From Rhodovulum sulfidophilum (lineage in GTDB: Bacteria > Pseudomonadota > Alphaproteobacteria > Rhodobacterales > Rhodobacteraceae), in assembly GCA_003241785.1 (NCBI GenBank), contig QFPW01000024.1:1-48489 (forward strand): DNA of 48,489 nt. The letters are read 5' to 3'. Below the pieces are notes generated by a model. The model searched no databases, had not been told where the DNA came from, and worked only from the letters and a program-made list of their open reading frames with translations. Positions 1 to 8,903 of this stretch are shown piece after piece. The stretch's first letter is position 1; each line of letters opens with the position of its first letter. The position numbers and the translations under genes are program-made.

Positions 1-1
1 G

Positions 2-40
2 GCGCTCGAGATCCTCCCCGCCGCCCGTCTCTTCGGCTAG
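2..40 (+). CDS. 3' end of an unidentified gene (partial)
   Basis: An open frame enters from the left edge and ends at a TAG, giving the tail ALEILPAARLFG. The residue composition looks like a real C-terminus. The tail is too short to identify. The following 70 bp hold nothing recognisable before the convergent crcB stop. Confidence 0.35.
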   Translation, partial: ALEILPAARLFG

Positions 41-111
41 GCGCGATGACGACGACCTGTCAAGCGCCCCGCGCGATCCCGCCGAAGACAGCGCGTCCCG
101 CGCCCCCGGCC

Positions 112-504
112 TCACCGCCCGCGCGGCGCGACCAGGCGCCGGGCGAGCGCCATGCCGGCGAAGAGCGCGCCGATCGCGCCGAGGACGGAGAAAAGGACAT
201 AGGCGGCGGTCGCGAGCGGCCGTCCGGCCTGCCAGAGCTGGGCGGCGTCGAGCGCGAAGGTCGAGAAGGTGGTGAAGCCCCCGAGCACCCCGGTCGTCAG
301 GAACAGCCGCGCGGTCTGCGACAAACCGCCGCGGTGGGCCCAGCATCCGACCACCGCGCCCATCGCGAAGCCGCCGGCCAGATTGACCGCGAGCGTACCA
401 TGGGGAAATCCCGCGCCGAGGAGCCGGAGCGCCGCGAGGCCCACGCCGTGGCGGAGCGCCCCGCCCAGCGCCGCGCCGAGAAAGACGGTCAGGAAACCCG
501 CCAC
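112..504 (-). CDS. crcB: CrcB/FluC fluoride channel
   Basis: Fluc-family channels export toxic fluoride passively across the inner membrane as dual-topology dimers. The 130-residue product has the usual family length and four hydrophobic segments. It carries the conserved segment FPHGTLAVNLAGGF and the pore signature GGFTTFSTFALD. The start is the GTG at 504, which follows GAGGCGGGG and lies 8 nt after the upstream permease stop. A longer frame continues further upstream, but that stretch reads as arginine-rich shadow of the neighbouring gene. The gene is probably co-transcribed with the EamA gene. No fluoride riboswitch was seen. Confidence 0.93.
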   Translation of the reverse strand: MAGFLTVFLGAALGGALRHGVGLAALRLLGAGFPHGTLAVNLAGGFAMGAVVGCWAHRGGLSQTARLFLTTGVLGGFTTFSTFALDAAQLWQAGRPLATAAYVLFSVLGAIGALFAGMALARRLVAPRGR

Positions 505-512
505 GCCCCGCC

Positions 513-950
513 TCAGCGGCCGGCCGCGACGAGCACCGCGCCGCCGGCGATCAGCGCGACGCCAAGCCAGTTCACCCCCGAGAGCCGCTCGCCGAGGAAG
601 AGCACGGCGATGATCGCCACGAAGACGACGCTGAGCTTGTCGATCGGCGCCACGCGGGCCGCGTCGCCGAGCCGGAGGGCGCGGAAATAGCAGAGCCAGG
701 AGGCCCCGGTCGCGAGGCCGGAGAGCACGAGGAAGAGATAGGCCCGGGGGGAGATCGCGCCGGGCGGCTGCCACTGCCGCGTCGCGGTGACGATGCCGGC
801 GAGCAGGCCCACGACGACGAGCGTGCGGATCAGCGTCGCGAGGTCGGGATTGACCCGGTCGACCCCGAGCTTCGCGAAGATCGCGGTCAGGGCGGCGAAG
901 CCGGCCGACAGCAGCGCCCAGAACTGCCAGGAGGTGGCGAGCGCCCTCAC
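513..950 (-). CDS. Small EamA-domain (DMT) permease
   Basis: This is a 145-residue protein with about five transmembrane segments, the size of the single-EamA-domain DMT subfamily rather than the usual ten-segment form. The end has the conserved pattern DKLSVVFVAIIAVLFLGERL followed by GVALIAGGAVLVA. The GTG at 950 is preferred because GGAG lies about 10 nt upstream and the protein then begins at the first membrane helix. The frame extends to 1064 with non-hydrophobic, arginine-rich residues. The substrate is unknown. The next gene, crcB, follows after 8 nt. Confidence 0.82.
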   Translation of the reverse strand: MRALATSWQFWALLSAGFAALTAIFAKLGVDRVNPDLATLIRTLVVVGLLAGIVTATRQWQPPGAISPRAYLFLVLSGLATGASWLCYFRALRLGDAARVAPIDKLSVVFVAIIAVLFLGERLSGVNWLGVALIAGGAVLVAAGR

Positions 951-1103
951 GCGGCGCGGCTCCGGCGCGCGCGGGGCCGCCGCGCGGCCCGGTTCGTGAC
1001 GGTCATGGCATCTCCTCGGGGCCGGACGGACATCGGGCGGCCGCGCCGTCCCGATGGCGAACACGGTCCGCCCCCGGAGGCTAGCGCGCGCCCGGCGCCG
1101 GGT

Positions 1104-3341
1104 TCAAGCGGGATCGGCGCCGCCCGGCTTGCCCCCCACCACGAGCCGCGGCGCGGACCGTCCCGGCTTCGGCTCGGGCGTTCCGGCCTCGACGCCGAAG
1201 ATCCGCGCCATCTCGGCCAGCCGCGCGGCCGCGGCGCCCTCGAGCGCGCCGCTGGCCGAGACCACCTCGCGCAGCACCGCGAAGGCCCGTTCCCGCTCTT
1301 CTCCGGACTCGGGCAGCAGCGCCGGGAGCGCGGCGAGCGCGGCCTTCTCGTCCAGCCGCAGCATGCAGAACTGCGCGCGCACCATCGCCTTGAACTCGGC
1401 GAGGGGCATCCCGTGGTGCGGGTTCGCGGCGCGGATGCGGCGGATCGCCTCGAAGCCGCGCTCGTCGACCCGGCCGCGCGCGATGCCGACATAGACCAGC
1501 GCCCGGACCATCGCCTCGCGGATCCCGCCCGCGGCCATGCCGTCGCGCAGGCGCGCGATATGCGCCTCCATGAGCTCGCGGTGCAGCAGCCGGGCCGGCG
1601 CCTTGCGCGGCCAGCGGTCGGACTCCGCCTCGACGCCCAGCGCCGCCTGCAGCGCGGGACCGCCGTAGACCGCGAGGAAGAAATCCTCGCTCGCCTTCTC
1701 GACGCCGTGCTGCCAGGTGTCGAGCACGTCGACGATCTGGCGCGAGAACGCCTCCTGCGCGGCGGTGAAGGGATTGCCGCTTCCCGTCGGCCGGCGCGCC
1801 TCCCGCACCTGCCCGGCCGCCTCGGGAACCCAGGCCATGAAGGGATTGCGCGGGCCGAAGACCTCGTAGGAGAGCCGGAGCGGATGCATCCGGCGCAGGG
1901 CCTCGGCGACCGGCGGCGTGACGGCGGCGCGGATCCAGGGCTGCGCGTAGGCGCGGTAGAGCGCGAGATTGACCTCCGAGAGCCGCGCGACCGTCTCGAA
2001 CCGGCGCTCGTCGGCGAGGTCGTTGCCGCCGAGGGCGCGGATGTCGTCGAGCGTGCGCGGCTCGCAGCGCATCACCCAGTCGCCGTTGACGAGATCGGGG
2101 CTGTCCGCCGCCTCGCCCTTCGGGATCAGGATCGCCTCGTAGAGCCCCGGCGGCAGCGCCTGGATCAGCTCGATGTTCGAGGCGAATTCGTCGTGCTCCT
2201 TCCGCGCCACGCCGCCGGAGACGAAGATCCCGAGATGTCCGATCGACTCGTGGATCGTGTAGACGATGGTCTGGCCGTAGCCGATGATCTCCTCCACGTC
2301 GTCGTAGAGGTCGAGGATCCAGTCGAGCGCCTGCTGCGGCGGGGTGATGTTGTCCCCGCGCGAGCAGAAGACCACGATCGGCGCGGCGACGTTGCGCAGG
2401 TCGATCGTCATGTTCTCGGGCGTGCGGATCTCGCCGGCCGAGAGGTGGTTGCCGATGAAGAGCTCGTCGACGATCCACTGCATCTCGCCGGCGTTGAGGG
2501 TGATGTGGTCGCCCCACCAGCGCTCGAAGCCGAGATAGCGCTCGGGCTCGCTGTCGATCTGGGACCAGACGTGGTACTGCTTGCTCCAGAGCGTGTTGGC
2601 CGGGTTCTGGTTCTCGAAGTTCTGCACCAGCCAGGCGCCGTCGAAGAGCCCGCCGCCCATGTCGCCGGTCAGCGCGGTGAGCCAGCTTCCGCCGAGCAGG
2701 CCGCCGGAATAGCGCATCGGATATTTCCCGCGCACCCCCGCCCAGTAGGAGAGCGGCGTGCCCGCGAGGATGATCGCGCCGAAGCGCTCGGGATGAAGCC
2801 CGGCGAGCAGCATCACCGCCCAGCCGGCCTGGCAGTTGCCGACCACGACCGGCTTGCCGTCCGCCTCCGGGTGGCGGGCGATCACCGCCTCGAGGAAGAC
2901 CGCCTGGACCTTCGTGATGTCGAGGATCGTCTGGCCCGGCACCGGCTCGGGCAGGAAGCCTATGAAATAGACCGGATGGCCGGCGCGAAGCGCCACGCCG
3001 ATCTCGCTGTCGGCCTTGAAGCCGCCGATGCCGGGCCCCTGCCCCGCGCGCGGGTCGACGATGACGAAGGGCTGCTTGCGCGGATCGGTCTCCACCCCCT
3101 CGGGCGGCACGATCCGCGACAGCAGGTAGTTCGCGGCCGGATCGAGGCGCCGGCCGTCGACCAGGAGCTCGGTCTCGTAGACGAGCACGCTCGGCGTCGC
3201 CTCGGCGCGCAGCTCCTCGCGCTGGGTCGCGCGCCGGCGCATCACGTCGAGGAAGAGGACCCACCGCTGCCAGTTGTCGGTGGCGTATTCGACCGCGGCG
3301 GTCGCGGTCGGAAAGCCGCTCTGGTAAACCGGATTCGCCAT
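1104..3341 (-). CDS. DUF3141 / PhaC-like alpha/beta-hydrolase
   Basis: The 745-residue protein belongs to the DUF3141 family, distantly related to polyhydroxyalkanoate synthases. The N-terminal MANPVYQSGFPTATAAVEYA and TDNWQRWVLFLDVMRRR regions are typical. GNCQAGW at residues 168-174 is a lipase-box-like nucleophile elbow with Cys170 in the nucleophile position, as in PhaC. No function has been established for the family. A PHB depolymerase is encoded about 36 kb away. The start at 3341 is chosen over an upstream in-frame ATG at 3476 because it has a GGGGA ribosome site and matches the family N-terminus. Confidence 0.88.
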   Translation of the reverse strand: MANPVYQSGFPTATAAVEYATDNWQRWVLFLDVMRRRATQREELRAEATPSVLVYETELLVDGRRLDPAANYLLSRIVPPEGVETDPRKQPFVIVDPRAGQGPGIGGFKADSEIGVALRAGHPVYFIGFLPEPVPGQTILDITKVQAVFLEAVIARHPEADGKPVVVGNCQAGWAVMLLAGLHPERFGAIILAGTPLSYWAGVRGKYPMRYSGGLLGGSWLTALTGDMGGGLFDGAWLVQNFENQNPANTLWSKQYHVWSQIDSEPERYLGFERWWGDHITLNAGEMQWIVDELFIGNHLSAGEIRTPENMTIDLRNVAAPIVVFCSRGDNITPPQQALDWILDLYDDVEEIIGYGQTIVYTIHESIGHLGIFVSGGVARKEHDEFASNIELIQALPPGLYEAILIPKGEAADSPDLVNGDWVMRCEPRTLDDIRALGGNDLADERRFETVARLSEVNLALYRAYAQPWIRAAVTPPVAEALRRMHPLRLSYEVFGPRNPFMAWVPEAAGQVREARRPTGSGNPFTAAQEAFSRQIVDVLDTWQHGVEKASEDFFLAVYGGPALQAALGVEAESDRWPRKAPARLLHRELMEAHIARLRDGMAAGGIREAMVRALVYVGIARGRVDERGFEAIRRIRAANPHHGMPLAEFKAMVRAQFCMLRLDEKAALAALPALLPESGEERERAFAVLREVVSASGALEGAAAARLAEMARIFGVEAGTPEPKPGRSAPRLVVGGKPGGADPA

Positions 3342-3658
3342 CTCGTGTCCCCGTTCATGAGTCCGGACCCCGGCGGCGGATTCGCGGGCGGCCCCGGAGC
3401 GCGGGCCGAGGGTACCGCGCGCCGGCGGGATGTCCAGCCACTTCGCTGCGATTGCGAGATGACCCGAGCCGACCATCCGGACCTCAGCGGGGGAGGTAAC
3501 CGCGCCAAATTGGTCGACTTTCGTTCAACGCATAGTCGATCTATCTTTTTACGAGTGATATAAGTCTCTTGCGAGTGACGCGGCCGGTGATAATGTCGCG
3601 CCGACTTTCAGTACTTGGTGACACGGCCTTGCCAAGCTCGCGGTTCGAAGGTTTATCG
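3342..3658. promoter_or_regulatory. Divergent intergenic region with CGAGTGA direct repeat
   Basis: This non-coding stretch separates the DUF3141 gene (minus) from the small plus-strand gene. It has an unusually AT-rich core at about 3505-3565. It holds two direct copies of CGAGTGA at 3552-3558 and 3572-3578, exactly 20 bp (two helical turns) apart. This could be a regulator site. No convincing -35/-10 pair could be assigned. Confidence 0.35.
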
Positions 3659-3823
3659 GTGAACAAGCTGCAGACACTCCTCGAGCACATCGAGGAACTG
3701 ATCGAGGTGCACATGGCGAGCGAGGCGCGCGCCGCCTCGTCGGAGGTGGCCGAGACGCTGCGCACGCTGCGCGAGGTCCGCGCCGAGCTGATCGCGGCGA
3801 TCGAAGCGCTGTCGGGCGACTGA
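3659..3823 (+). CDS. Small helical protein (54 aa), unknown function
   Basis: The product starts VNKLQTLLEHIEELIEVHMA and is predicted to be two amphipathic helices with strong heptad-like Leu/Ile spacing, so it is probably a small coiled-coil protein. The GTG at 3659 is preferred because GAAGG lies about 8 nt upstream. An in-frame ATG at 3569 would add 30 residues with no helix pattern. It ends 19 bp before the convergent DMT gene. I do not recognise the family. Confidence 0.5.
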   Translation: MNKLQTLLEHIEELIEVHMASEARAASSEVAETLRTLREVRAELIAAIEALSGD

Positions 3824-3842
3824 CCGACCTCCCCCGTCCCGC

Positions 3843-4769
3843 TCAGCCCTCCGACCGCTCCGCGACCGGAAGGCCAGCCCCGAAGCCCGCCGCCGCGCGC
3901 CGGGCGGTCGAGCGCCCGACGAACTCGCGCCAGATCGTGAAGAGCCCGGCCGCGACGACGATCGCCGAGCCGATCGCGATATGCGCGGTCATCTGCTCGC
4001 CGAACACCACGATGCCGATCGTGCTCGCGACCACGAGCTGGAGATAGCTGATCGGCTGCACCTTGACCGCGTCGAGGTGCTGGTAGGCGCGGATGAAGAA
4101 ATAGTGGCTGCAGATGCCGGTGACGCAGAGCACCGCGAGCCAGCCCCAGGCCTCGGCCGGCATCGAGGTCCAGAAGAACGGCCCGACGAAGGTAAGCGCC
4201 GCCGCGCCGACCAGCCCCATGTAGAGAAAGCTCGTGATCGGACGGTCGTCGCGCCCCGCGAGCCGCGTGGTCACCGTATAGAGGCTGAGCACCACGGCGC
4301 TCACCACCGGGATCACCAGGTCGCCGGAGAAGAACGCGGTTCCGGGCTGGAGGATGATCAGCACGCCGACCAGCCCGGCGCCGATCGCGGCGGCCCGGCG
4401 CCAGCCGACCTGCTCGCCGAGGATCGGCACCGACAGGAGCGCCACCATGAGCGGCGTCGCGGCGAGGATCGACTGGGTCGGGATCAGCCCGGCCGTGGCG
4501 TTGGCGGTGATCGCGAGGATGACCTGCACCGTCAGGAGCAGTCCGCGGAGGATCTGGAGCCAGGGCCGGCGCGACTGGAGGCACTGGCCGAGTCCGCCGC
4601 CGAGGCGCGCCGCCACGGTGATCGCGACGAGCGCGAGCACCCAGTAGCGGATCGTGGCGATGAAGACCGGGGGATAGCTCGCGCCGAGGTATCGGGAGAT
4701 CGAATCCTGGAAGGCGAAGATCGAGAAGGTCAGGACGGCGTAGACGTAGCCGGCGGCGTGGGACTTCAT
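3843..4769 (-). CDS. EamA/DMT-family permease, ten membrane segments
   Basis: A 308-residue inner-membrane protein with two EamA repeats and about ten hydrophobic segments (for example QLVVASTIGIVVFGEQMTAH near the C-terminus). The family exports or imports small metabolites such as amino acids and metabolites of their breakdown. It is the last gene of the minus-strand catabolic cluster, 64 bp after the HIBADH-like gene. It may therefore export or import a pathway intermediate, but the substrate cannot be read from sequence. Confidence 0.85.
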   Translation of the reverse strand: MKSHAAGYVYAVLTFSIFAFQDSISRYLGASYPPVFIATIRYWVLALVAITVAARLGGGLGQCLQSRRPWLQILRGLLLTVQVILAITANATAGLIPTQSILAATPLMVALLSVPILGEQVGWRRAAAIGAGLVGVLIILQPGTAFFSGDLVIPVVSAVVLSLYTVTTRLAGRDDRPITSFLYMGLVGAAALTFVGPFFWTSMPAEAWGWLAVLCVTGICSHYFFIRAYQHLDAVKVQPISYLQLVVASTIGIVVFGEQMTAHIAIGSAIVVAAGLFTIWREFVGRSTARRAAAGFGAGLPVAERSEG

Positions 4770-4833
4770 GTCAGCTCCGGGAGAGCGCGGTCGTGGCGCG
4801 CTCCGGAGGGGAGCGGCGCCGGGGTGGGAAGGC

Positions 4834-5718
4834 TCAGCCCGCGTTGGCGTCGCGGATCACGTCGACGAGCCGGGGCACGTAGTTGGCCGCGTGGCCGCGG
4901 CCGGCGGCGACCGCGAGCGTGTTGCGGGTGGCGGCGCCCATCGGATTGGCGACGCCGAGCGCGTTCACGAGGCTCGCGAGATAGGTGACGTCCTTCAGCG
5001 CGTTGCTGATCGTGAAGCGGTGCGCGTCCGGGTCCTTCTCGAGATACCATTTCGAGAAGGTCTGGTAGAAGGCGCAGTCCATCCGACCGCCCCGGATCAC
5101 GTCGTCGAAGGTCTGGTCGCTGATGCCGGTCTTCTGCGCGATCATCAGCGCCTCGGCGTAGATCGAGGCGTAGCCGAGCGAGAGGAAGTTGTTGAGCAGC
5201 TTCATCGTATGGCCCGAGCCGACGCGGCCGGTATGGATGATCTTGCCCGCGAAGGCGTCGATGACCGGCCGGACCCGCGCGAAGACGTCCGCGTCGCAGC
5301 CGACCATGACGTCGAGCGTGCCCGCCGCCGCCTCGACCGGGGTGCGGCCGAGCGGCGCGTCGACCAGCGTGATCCCGCGCGGCGCGAGCCGTTCCGCGAG
5401 CGCGGTGGTCACCGAAGGGTCGGAGGTCGAGCAGTCGATCACGACGAGCGGCTTGCCCGCCGCCACGAGACCGTCGGGGCCGTCGAGGACCGCCTGGACC
5501 TGCGGCGAGCCGGTCACGCAGAGAACGACGACGTCGGAGGCCTCCGCCACCGCGCGCGGGGTCTTCGCCTCGGCGGCGCCGAGCCCGACGAGATCCTCGA
5601 CCGGCGCGCGGTTGCGATGCGCCATGACGGTGAGCGGCCAGCCCTTGGTCACGAGATTCCTGGCCATGCCGTGGCCCATCAGCCCGACGCCGATGAAGCC
5701 GATACGTTCCTGTGTCAC
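4834..5718 (-). CDS. 3-hydroxyisobutyrate dehydrogenase-like NAD(P) oxidoreductase
   Basis: This 294-residue cytosolic enzyme belongs to the beta-hydroxyacid dehydrogenase family. GFIGVGLMGHGMA at residues 7-19 is the Rossmann glycine motif, and Lys173 in GSGHTMKLLNNF is the conserved catalytic lysine. The substrate loop reads DAPLGRTP where most members have DAPVSGG, so the substrate probably differs from 3-hydroxyisobutyrate. The start is a GTG with AGGAA about 9 nt upstream. It lies 22 bp after the GntR gene in the same direction. By context it may reduce the semialdehyde released by the upstream aminotransferase. Confidence 0.88.
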   Translation of the reverse strand: MTQERIGFIGVGLMGHGMARNLVTKGWPLTVMAHRNRAPVEDLVGLGAAEAKTPRAVAEASDVVVLCVTGSPQVQAVLDGPDGLVAAGKPLVVIDCSTSDPSVTTALAERLAPRGITLVDAPLGRTPVEAAAGTLDVMVGCDADVFARVRPVIDAFAGKIIHTGRVGSGHTMKLLNNFLSLGYASIYAEALMIAQKTGISDQTFDDVIRGGRMDCAFYQTFSKWYLEKDPDAHRFTISNALKDVTYLASLVNALGVANPMGAATRNTLAVAAGRGHAANYVPRLVDVIRDANAG

Positions 5719-5740
5719 GGGGTTCGTTCCTGGATTGAAC

Positions 5741-6487
5741 TCAACGGGGGGCGTCCGAGCCGGGCACCCAGTCCAGCGGCGGGATCCAGCGGATCCGTTC
5801 GTAGAGATAGTGCTGGAAGCCGCGGATGGTCGAACAGCGCAGATACCGCGCCGCCGCCACGTCGCCGGCCTCGATCGCCCGGGTCATCTCGTCCTGCATG
5901 CGGAGCGTGAAGTTCAGGAAGTTCGGATCGGGCGGCGTCTCGGCGGCGAGGCAGGCGGCGGTGAAGGGCGCGTAGCGCAGGCGGAGCCGCATGACGAGAT
6001 CCGTCAGCACCGGCATGTGGGAGCCGTAGACGAGCGCGATGTTCCAGCGCCGGAGCGCGCGCATCAGCGCCGGCACGTCGTCCGCGAAATAGAGCGGCCG
6101 CATCGCCCGCGTCTGGGCGTAGAGCGCCTCGACCTCCTCCGGCCGCCGGCGCGCGGCGAACCGCGCCGCCGCCTCGCCTTCGAGCAGGACGCGGATCGCC
6201 CAGACCTCGTCCGCCTGCTCGCGGTCGAGCCGGGGCACCCGGACCGCGCGGCCCGGCGTGACCTCGAGCGCGGAATCGGCGACGAGCTTGCTCACCGCCT
6301 CGCGCACCGGCTGCATGCTGGTGTTGAGCTGGGTCGCGATGCTGCGCAGGCTGAGACGGGTCTCGGGCAGGAGGACGCCGTCGATCAGCCCGCTCTCCAG
6401 CTCCCTGTAGACGTGGTGCGCGAGCGTCGAAGCCTCGAAGCCGGGCCGGTCAACGATGCTGTCGCCGGCGCTATCTTCACTAAGCAC
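5741..6487 (-). CDS. GntR-family (FCD/FadR-type) transcription regulator
   Basis: The 248-residue regulator has an N-terminal winged helix-turn-helix (LSLRSIATQLNTSMQPVREA) and a C-terminal all-helical FCD-type ligand domain. I choose the GTG at 6487 because GGGGAGG sits about 8 nt upstream. The ATG at 6538 would add 17 residues, has no ribosome site, and lies on the far side of a strong hairpin. The gene follows the class III aminotransferase and precedes the dehydrogenase. It is the best local candidate for binding the TGTGATCACAC palindromes found at both sigma-54 promoters. Confidence 0.87.
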   Translation of the reverse strand: MLSEDSAGDSIVDRPGFEASTLAHHVYRELESGLIDGVLLPETRLSLRSIATQLNTSMQPVREAVSKLVADSALEVTPGRAVRVPRLDREQADEVWAIRVLLEGEAAARFAARRRPEEVEALYAQTRAMRPLYFADDVPALMRALRRWNIALVYGSHMPVLTDLVMRLRLRYAPFTAACLAAETPPDPNFLNFTLRMQDEMTRAIEAGDVAAARYLRCSTIRGFQHYLYERIRWIPPLDWVPGSDAPR

Positions 6488-6505
6488 GTCCTTTTCCTCC
6501 CCGTT

Positions 6506-6526
6506 CACCCCGGCGGCGCCGGGGTG
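6506..6526 (-). repeat. Intercistronic hairpin between aminotransferase and GntR gene
   Basis: A perfect 9-bp inverted repeat (CACCCCGGC and its complement) with a 3-nt loop lies 20 nt after the aminotransferase stop and just before the ribosome site of the GntR gene. There is no U-tract, so it is more likely an mRNA stability or processing element, or a partial attenuator, than a simple terminator. Confidence 0.6.
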
Positions 6527-6546
6527 ATACTTTCGCATTGTTATTG

Positions 6547-7968
6547 TCAGCCGCGGGCCTTTTCCGCCAGAACCGGCTCCATCTCCGTCATGGTCTTCGC
6601 GAAGATTTCGATCGCCTCGTCGCACTCGGCCTTGGTGATGCAGAGCGGCGGCGAGAAGGAAACCACCTCGATGAAGGGCAACGCGCGGATCATGAGACCG
6701 TTCTCGTTGGCCCTGGTCGCGACGAGGCGATGCGCGCCGTGCTCCGGGGCGAAGGGACGGCGCGTCGCGCGGTCGGCGGTGAACTCGACGCCGACCATCA
6801 GGCCCTGGCCGCGGATCTCGCCGATGAACGGGTGATCGCCGAGCCGGTCGCGCAGCCCGGCGAGCAGATAGGCGCCGCTCGAGGCCGCGTTGGCGACGAG
6901 GCCCTCGCGCTCGATGATGTCGAGATTGGCCATGGCGATCGCCGCGCCGACCGGATGGCCCGAATAGGTGAAGCCGTGCATCACCGGCCCGAGCTCCGCC
7001 GAGGCCTGTTCGAACACGTCCCACATCCGCTGCGAGACAACAGAGGCGGACATCGGGAAATAGGCGCTGGTGACGCCCTTGGCGAGCGTCAGCAGGTCGG
7101 GCTTCAGCCCGTAGAGCCCGGTCGCGAACCAGTCGCCGGCGCGGCCGAAGCCGGTGATGACCTCGTCGACGATGAGCAGGATGTCGTGGCGGTCGAGCAC
7201 GGCCTGGACCCGCTCGAAATAGCCGGGCGGCGGGATCAGCACGCCTCCGGTGCCCATGATCGGCTCCATGATGAAGCCGCCGATCGTGTCGGCGCCCTCG
7301 CGCGCGATCACCGCCTCGAGATCGGCGATCATCCGGTCGCAGAAGGCCGCCTCGGTCTCGCCCGCCTCGGCGAAGCGGTAGTAGTGCGGGCATTCGGTAT
7401 AGACGACGTCGCCCTCGGGCAGGTTCCAGGCGCGGTGATAGGACGGGATGCCGGTCAGCCGCGCGGCGGCGACGGTCAGCCCGTGATAGCCGCCGATCCG
7501 GCTGATGATCTTCTTCTTCTCGGGCTTGCCCCTGAGCTGCGCGTAGTGGCGCAGGAACTTCACGTTGGTGTCGTTCGCGTCCGAGCCCGAGGTGCCGTAG
7601 AACACGCGGGCGAGATGCGTGGCCCCCGCCTGCTCGCGCAGGAGGCCGAGCAGCCGATCCGAGAGCCGGATCGTCGCCTCGTTCGAGGCGCCGCCGAACA
7701 GGTGCCAGTAGCTGAGGTCGAGCATCGCCTGCTTCGCGGCCTCCGCGATCTCCTCGCGGCCATAGCCGACGTTGGCGCACCAGAGGCCGCCCGAGCAGTC
7801 GAGGTATTCCTTGCCGCCATGCCCGGTCAGGCGCACGCCCTTGCCCCGGCCCATGATCCTCGGCCCCTCGTCCCGGACCTGGGCGATCGAGGTCAGCGGG
7901 TGGAACAGGCTGTTCCGGTCCATGTCCTCGAGCAGGTAGTTGTTCTCCGGCGCGGTCGTTGTCAGCAT
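6547..7968 (-). CDS. Class III omega-aminotransferase (PLP-dependent)
   Basis: A 473-residue fold-type I aminotransferase of the omega-amino acid/putrescine:pyruvate group. Visible motifs are YGTSGSDANDTNVK at residues 124-137 (phosphate cup), IVDEVITGFGR with Asp268 bonding the pyridine nitrogen, and Lys297 in TLAKGVTSAYFPM forming the Schiff base. HPFIGEIRGQGLMVGVEF is typical of the C-terminal domain. It would transfer a terminal amino group to pyruvate and produce a semialdehyde. It lies 70 bp behind the ABC permease genes and ahead of the GntR and HIBADH genes, which suggests that the imported compound becomes a terminal amine before transamination. Confidence 0.93.
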   Translation of the reverse strand: MLTTTAPENNYLLEDMDRNSLFHPLTSIAQVRDEGPRIMGRGKGVRLTGHGGKEYLDCSGGLWCANVGYGREEIAEAAKQAMLDLSYWHLFGGASNEATIRLSDRLLGLLREQAGATHLARVFYGTSGSDANDTNVKFLRHYAQLRGKPEKKKIISRIGGYHGLTVAAARLTGIPSYHRAWNLPEGDVVYTECPHYYRFAEAGETEAAFCDRMIADLEAVIAREGADTIGGFIMEPIMGTGGVLIPPPGYFERVQAVLDRHDILLIVDEVITGFGRAGDWFATGLYGLKPDLLTLAKGVTSAYFPMSASVVSQRMWDVFEQASAELGPVMHGFTYSGHPVGAAIAMANLDIIEREGLVANAASSGAYLLAGLRDRLGDHPFIGEIRGQGLMVGVEFTADRATRRPFAPEHGAHRLVATRANENGLMIRALPFIEVVSFSPPLCITKAECDEAIEIFAKTMTEMEPVLAEKARG

Positions 7969-8038
7969 CGCATTCGACTTTCTGTTTCGGGTCTTCCGGG
8001 CTCGGGTCCCGGACGTTCGCGGGGACGGCGGTCGGCCG

Positions 8039-8893
8039 TCAGTTCTTGTCGATCTTCACGAAGAGCAGCCAGAAGAAGCCGCCCATCACCGGCAGCGTGA
8101 CGGCGAGCAGGATCGTGGTGAGCGAGAAGATGATCGGCACCTGGGATTGTTGCGACGCGGCCATCGCCCAGTTGTAGATCGGCATCGTCGTCTCGATCCC
8201 GCGCACGAACATCGACCGCGGCAGCTCGTTGAACGACAGGAGGAAGCCGAAGATCCCGGCGCCGAACACGCCCGGCCGCAGGATCGGCAGCTCGATGTCC
8301 CAGAACCGCCGCCAGGGCGAGGCGCCGAGGTCGTTGGCCGCGTCGAGCAGGTTGAGGTCGAACCGGCTCGCGACGACGAGGATCAGCAGGATGCAGAACG
8401 GCAGCGCCCAGACGAGCTGCGCGAGGAAGATCGACCAGAGGCCGAGCGTGAGACCGAGCGCGGTGCGCAGGAAGATGAAGAGCGCGGCGCCCATCGTCAG
8501 CCCCGGCACGAAGAGCGGCATCAGCGTGAGAAGCAGGGGCCCGCCCGGATGCGCCATCCGCGTGAGCGCGCGGCCGACCATGGTGGCGATCACCATGCAG
8601 ACGAAGGCGACCGCGAGGCTCATGCCGACGCTGAGCCGGAGCGGCATGTGCCAGCGCGTGTCCTCGAACAGCATCCGGTAGTTCTGCAGCGTCAGCGGAT
8701 TGGGGATCCCCGACAGCGGGTTGGCCGCGAAGGACATGACGACGAGCCAGACGAGCGGGATGTAGATGATCACGATCGCGAAGGCGCCGCAGCCCTTCCC
8801 GACCGAGGTCCAGCGCGGCGAGGCGCCGAAGCGCCGCCAGAATGGCGTGGCGCCCGAGGTTTCGACGAAGTCGTTCAGGGTCGTGGTCGACAT
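8039..8893 (-). CDS. ABC transporter permease, PotC type
   Basis: The 284-residue inner-membrane subunit has six predicted helices and the EAA-like loop DAANDLGASPWRRFWDIELPIL. It resembles PotC/PotI of spermidine/putrescine importers. The ATG at 8893 has GAGGAGA 6-7 nt upstream and lies 10 bp after the preceding permease stop, so the two permeases are probably translated together. Confidence 0.92.
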   Translation of the reverse strand: MSTTTLNDFVETSGATPFWRRFGASPRWTSVGKGCGAFAIVIIYIPLVWLVVMSFAANPLSGIPNPLTLQNYRMLFEDTRWHMPLRLSVGMSLAVAFVCMVIATMVGRALTRMAHPGGPLLLTLMPLFVPGLTMGAALFIFLRTALGLTLGLWSIFLAQLVWALPFCILLILVVASRFDLNLLDAANDLGASPWRRFWDIELPILRPGVFGAGIFGFLLSFNELPRSMFVRGIETTMPIYNWAMAASQQSQVPIIFSLTTILLAVTLPVMGGFFWLLFVKIDKN

Positions 8894-8903
8894 GGTCGTC
8901 TCC

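Noticed and set aside
996..3563. 855-codon open frame on the plus strand opposite the DUF3141 gene
   Set aside because: It is Arg/Asp/Glu/Gly-rich without domain signals. In GC-rich DNA the antisense frame of a real gene stays open. The minus-strand frame has clear family motifs.
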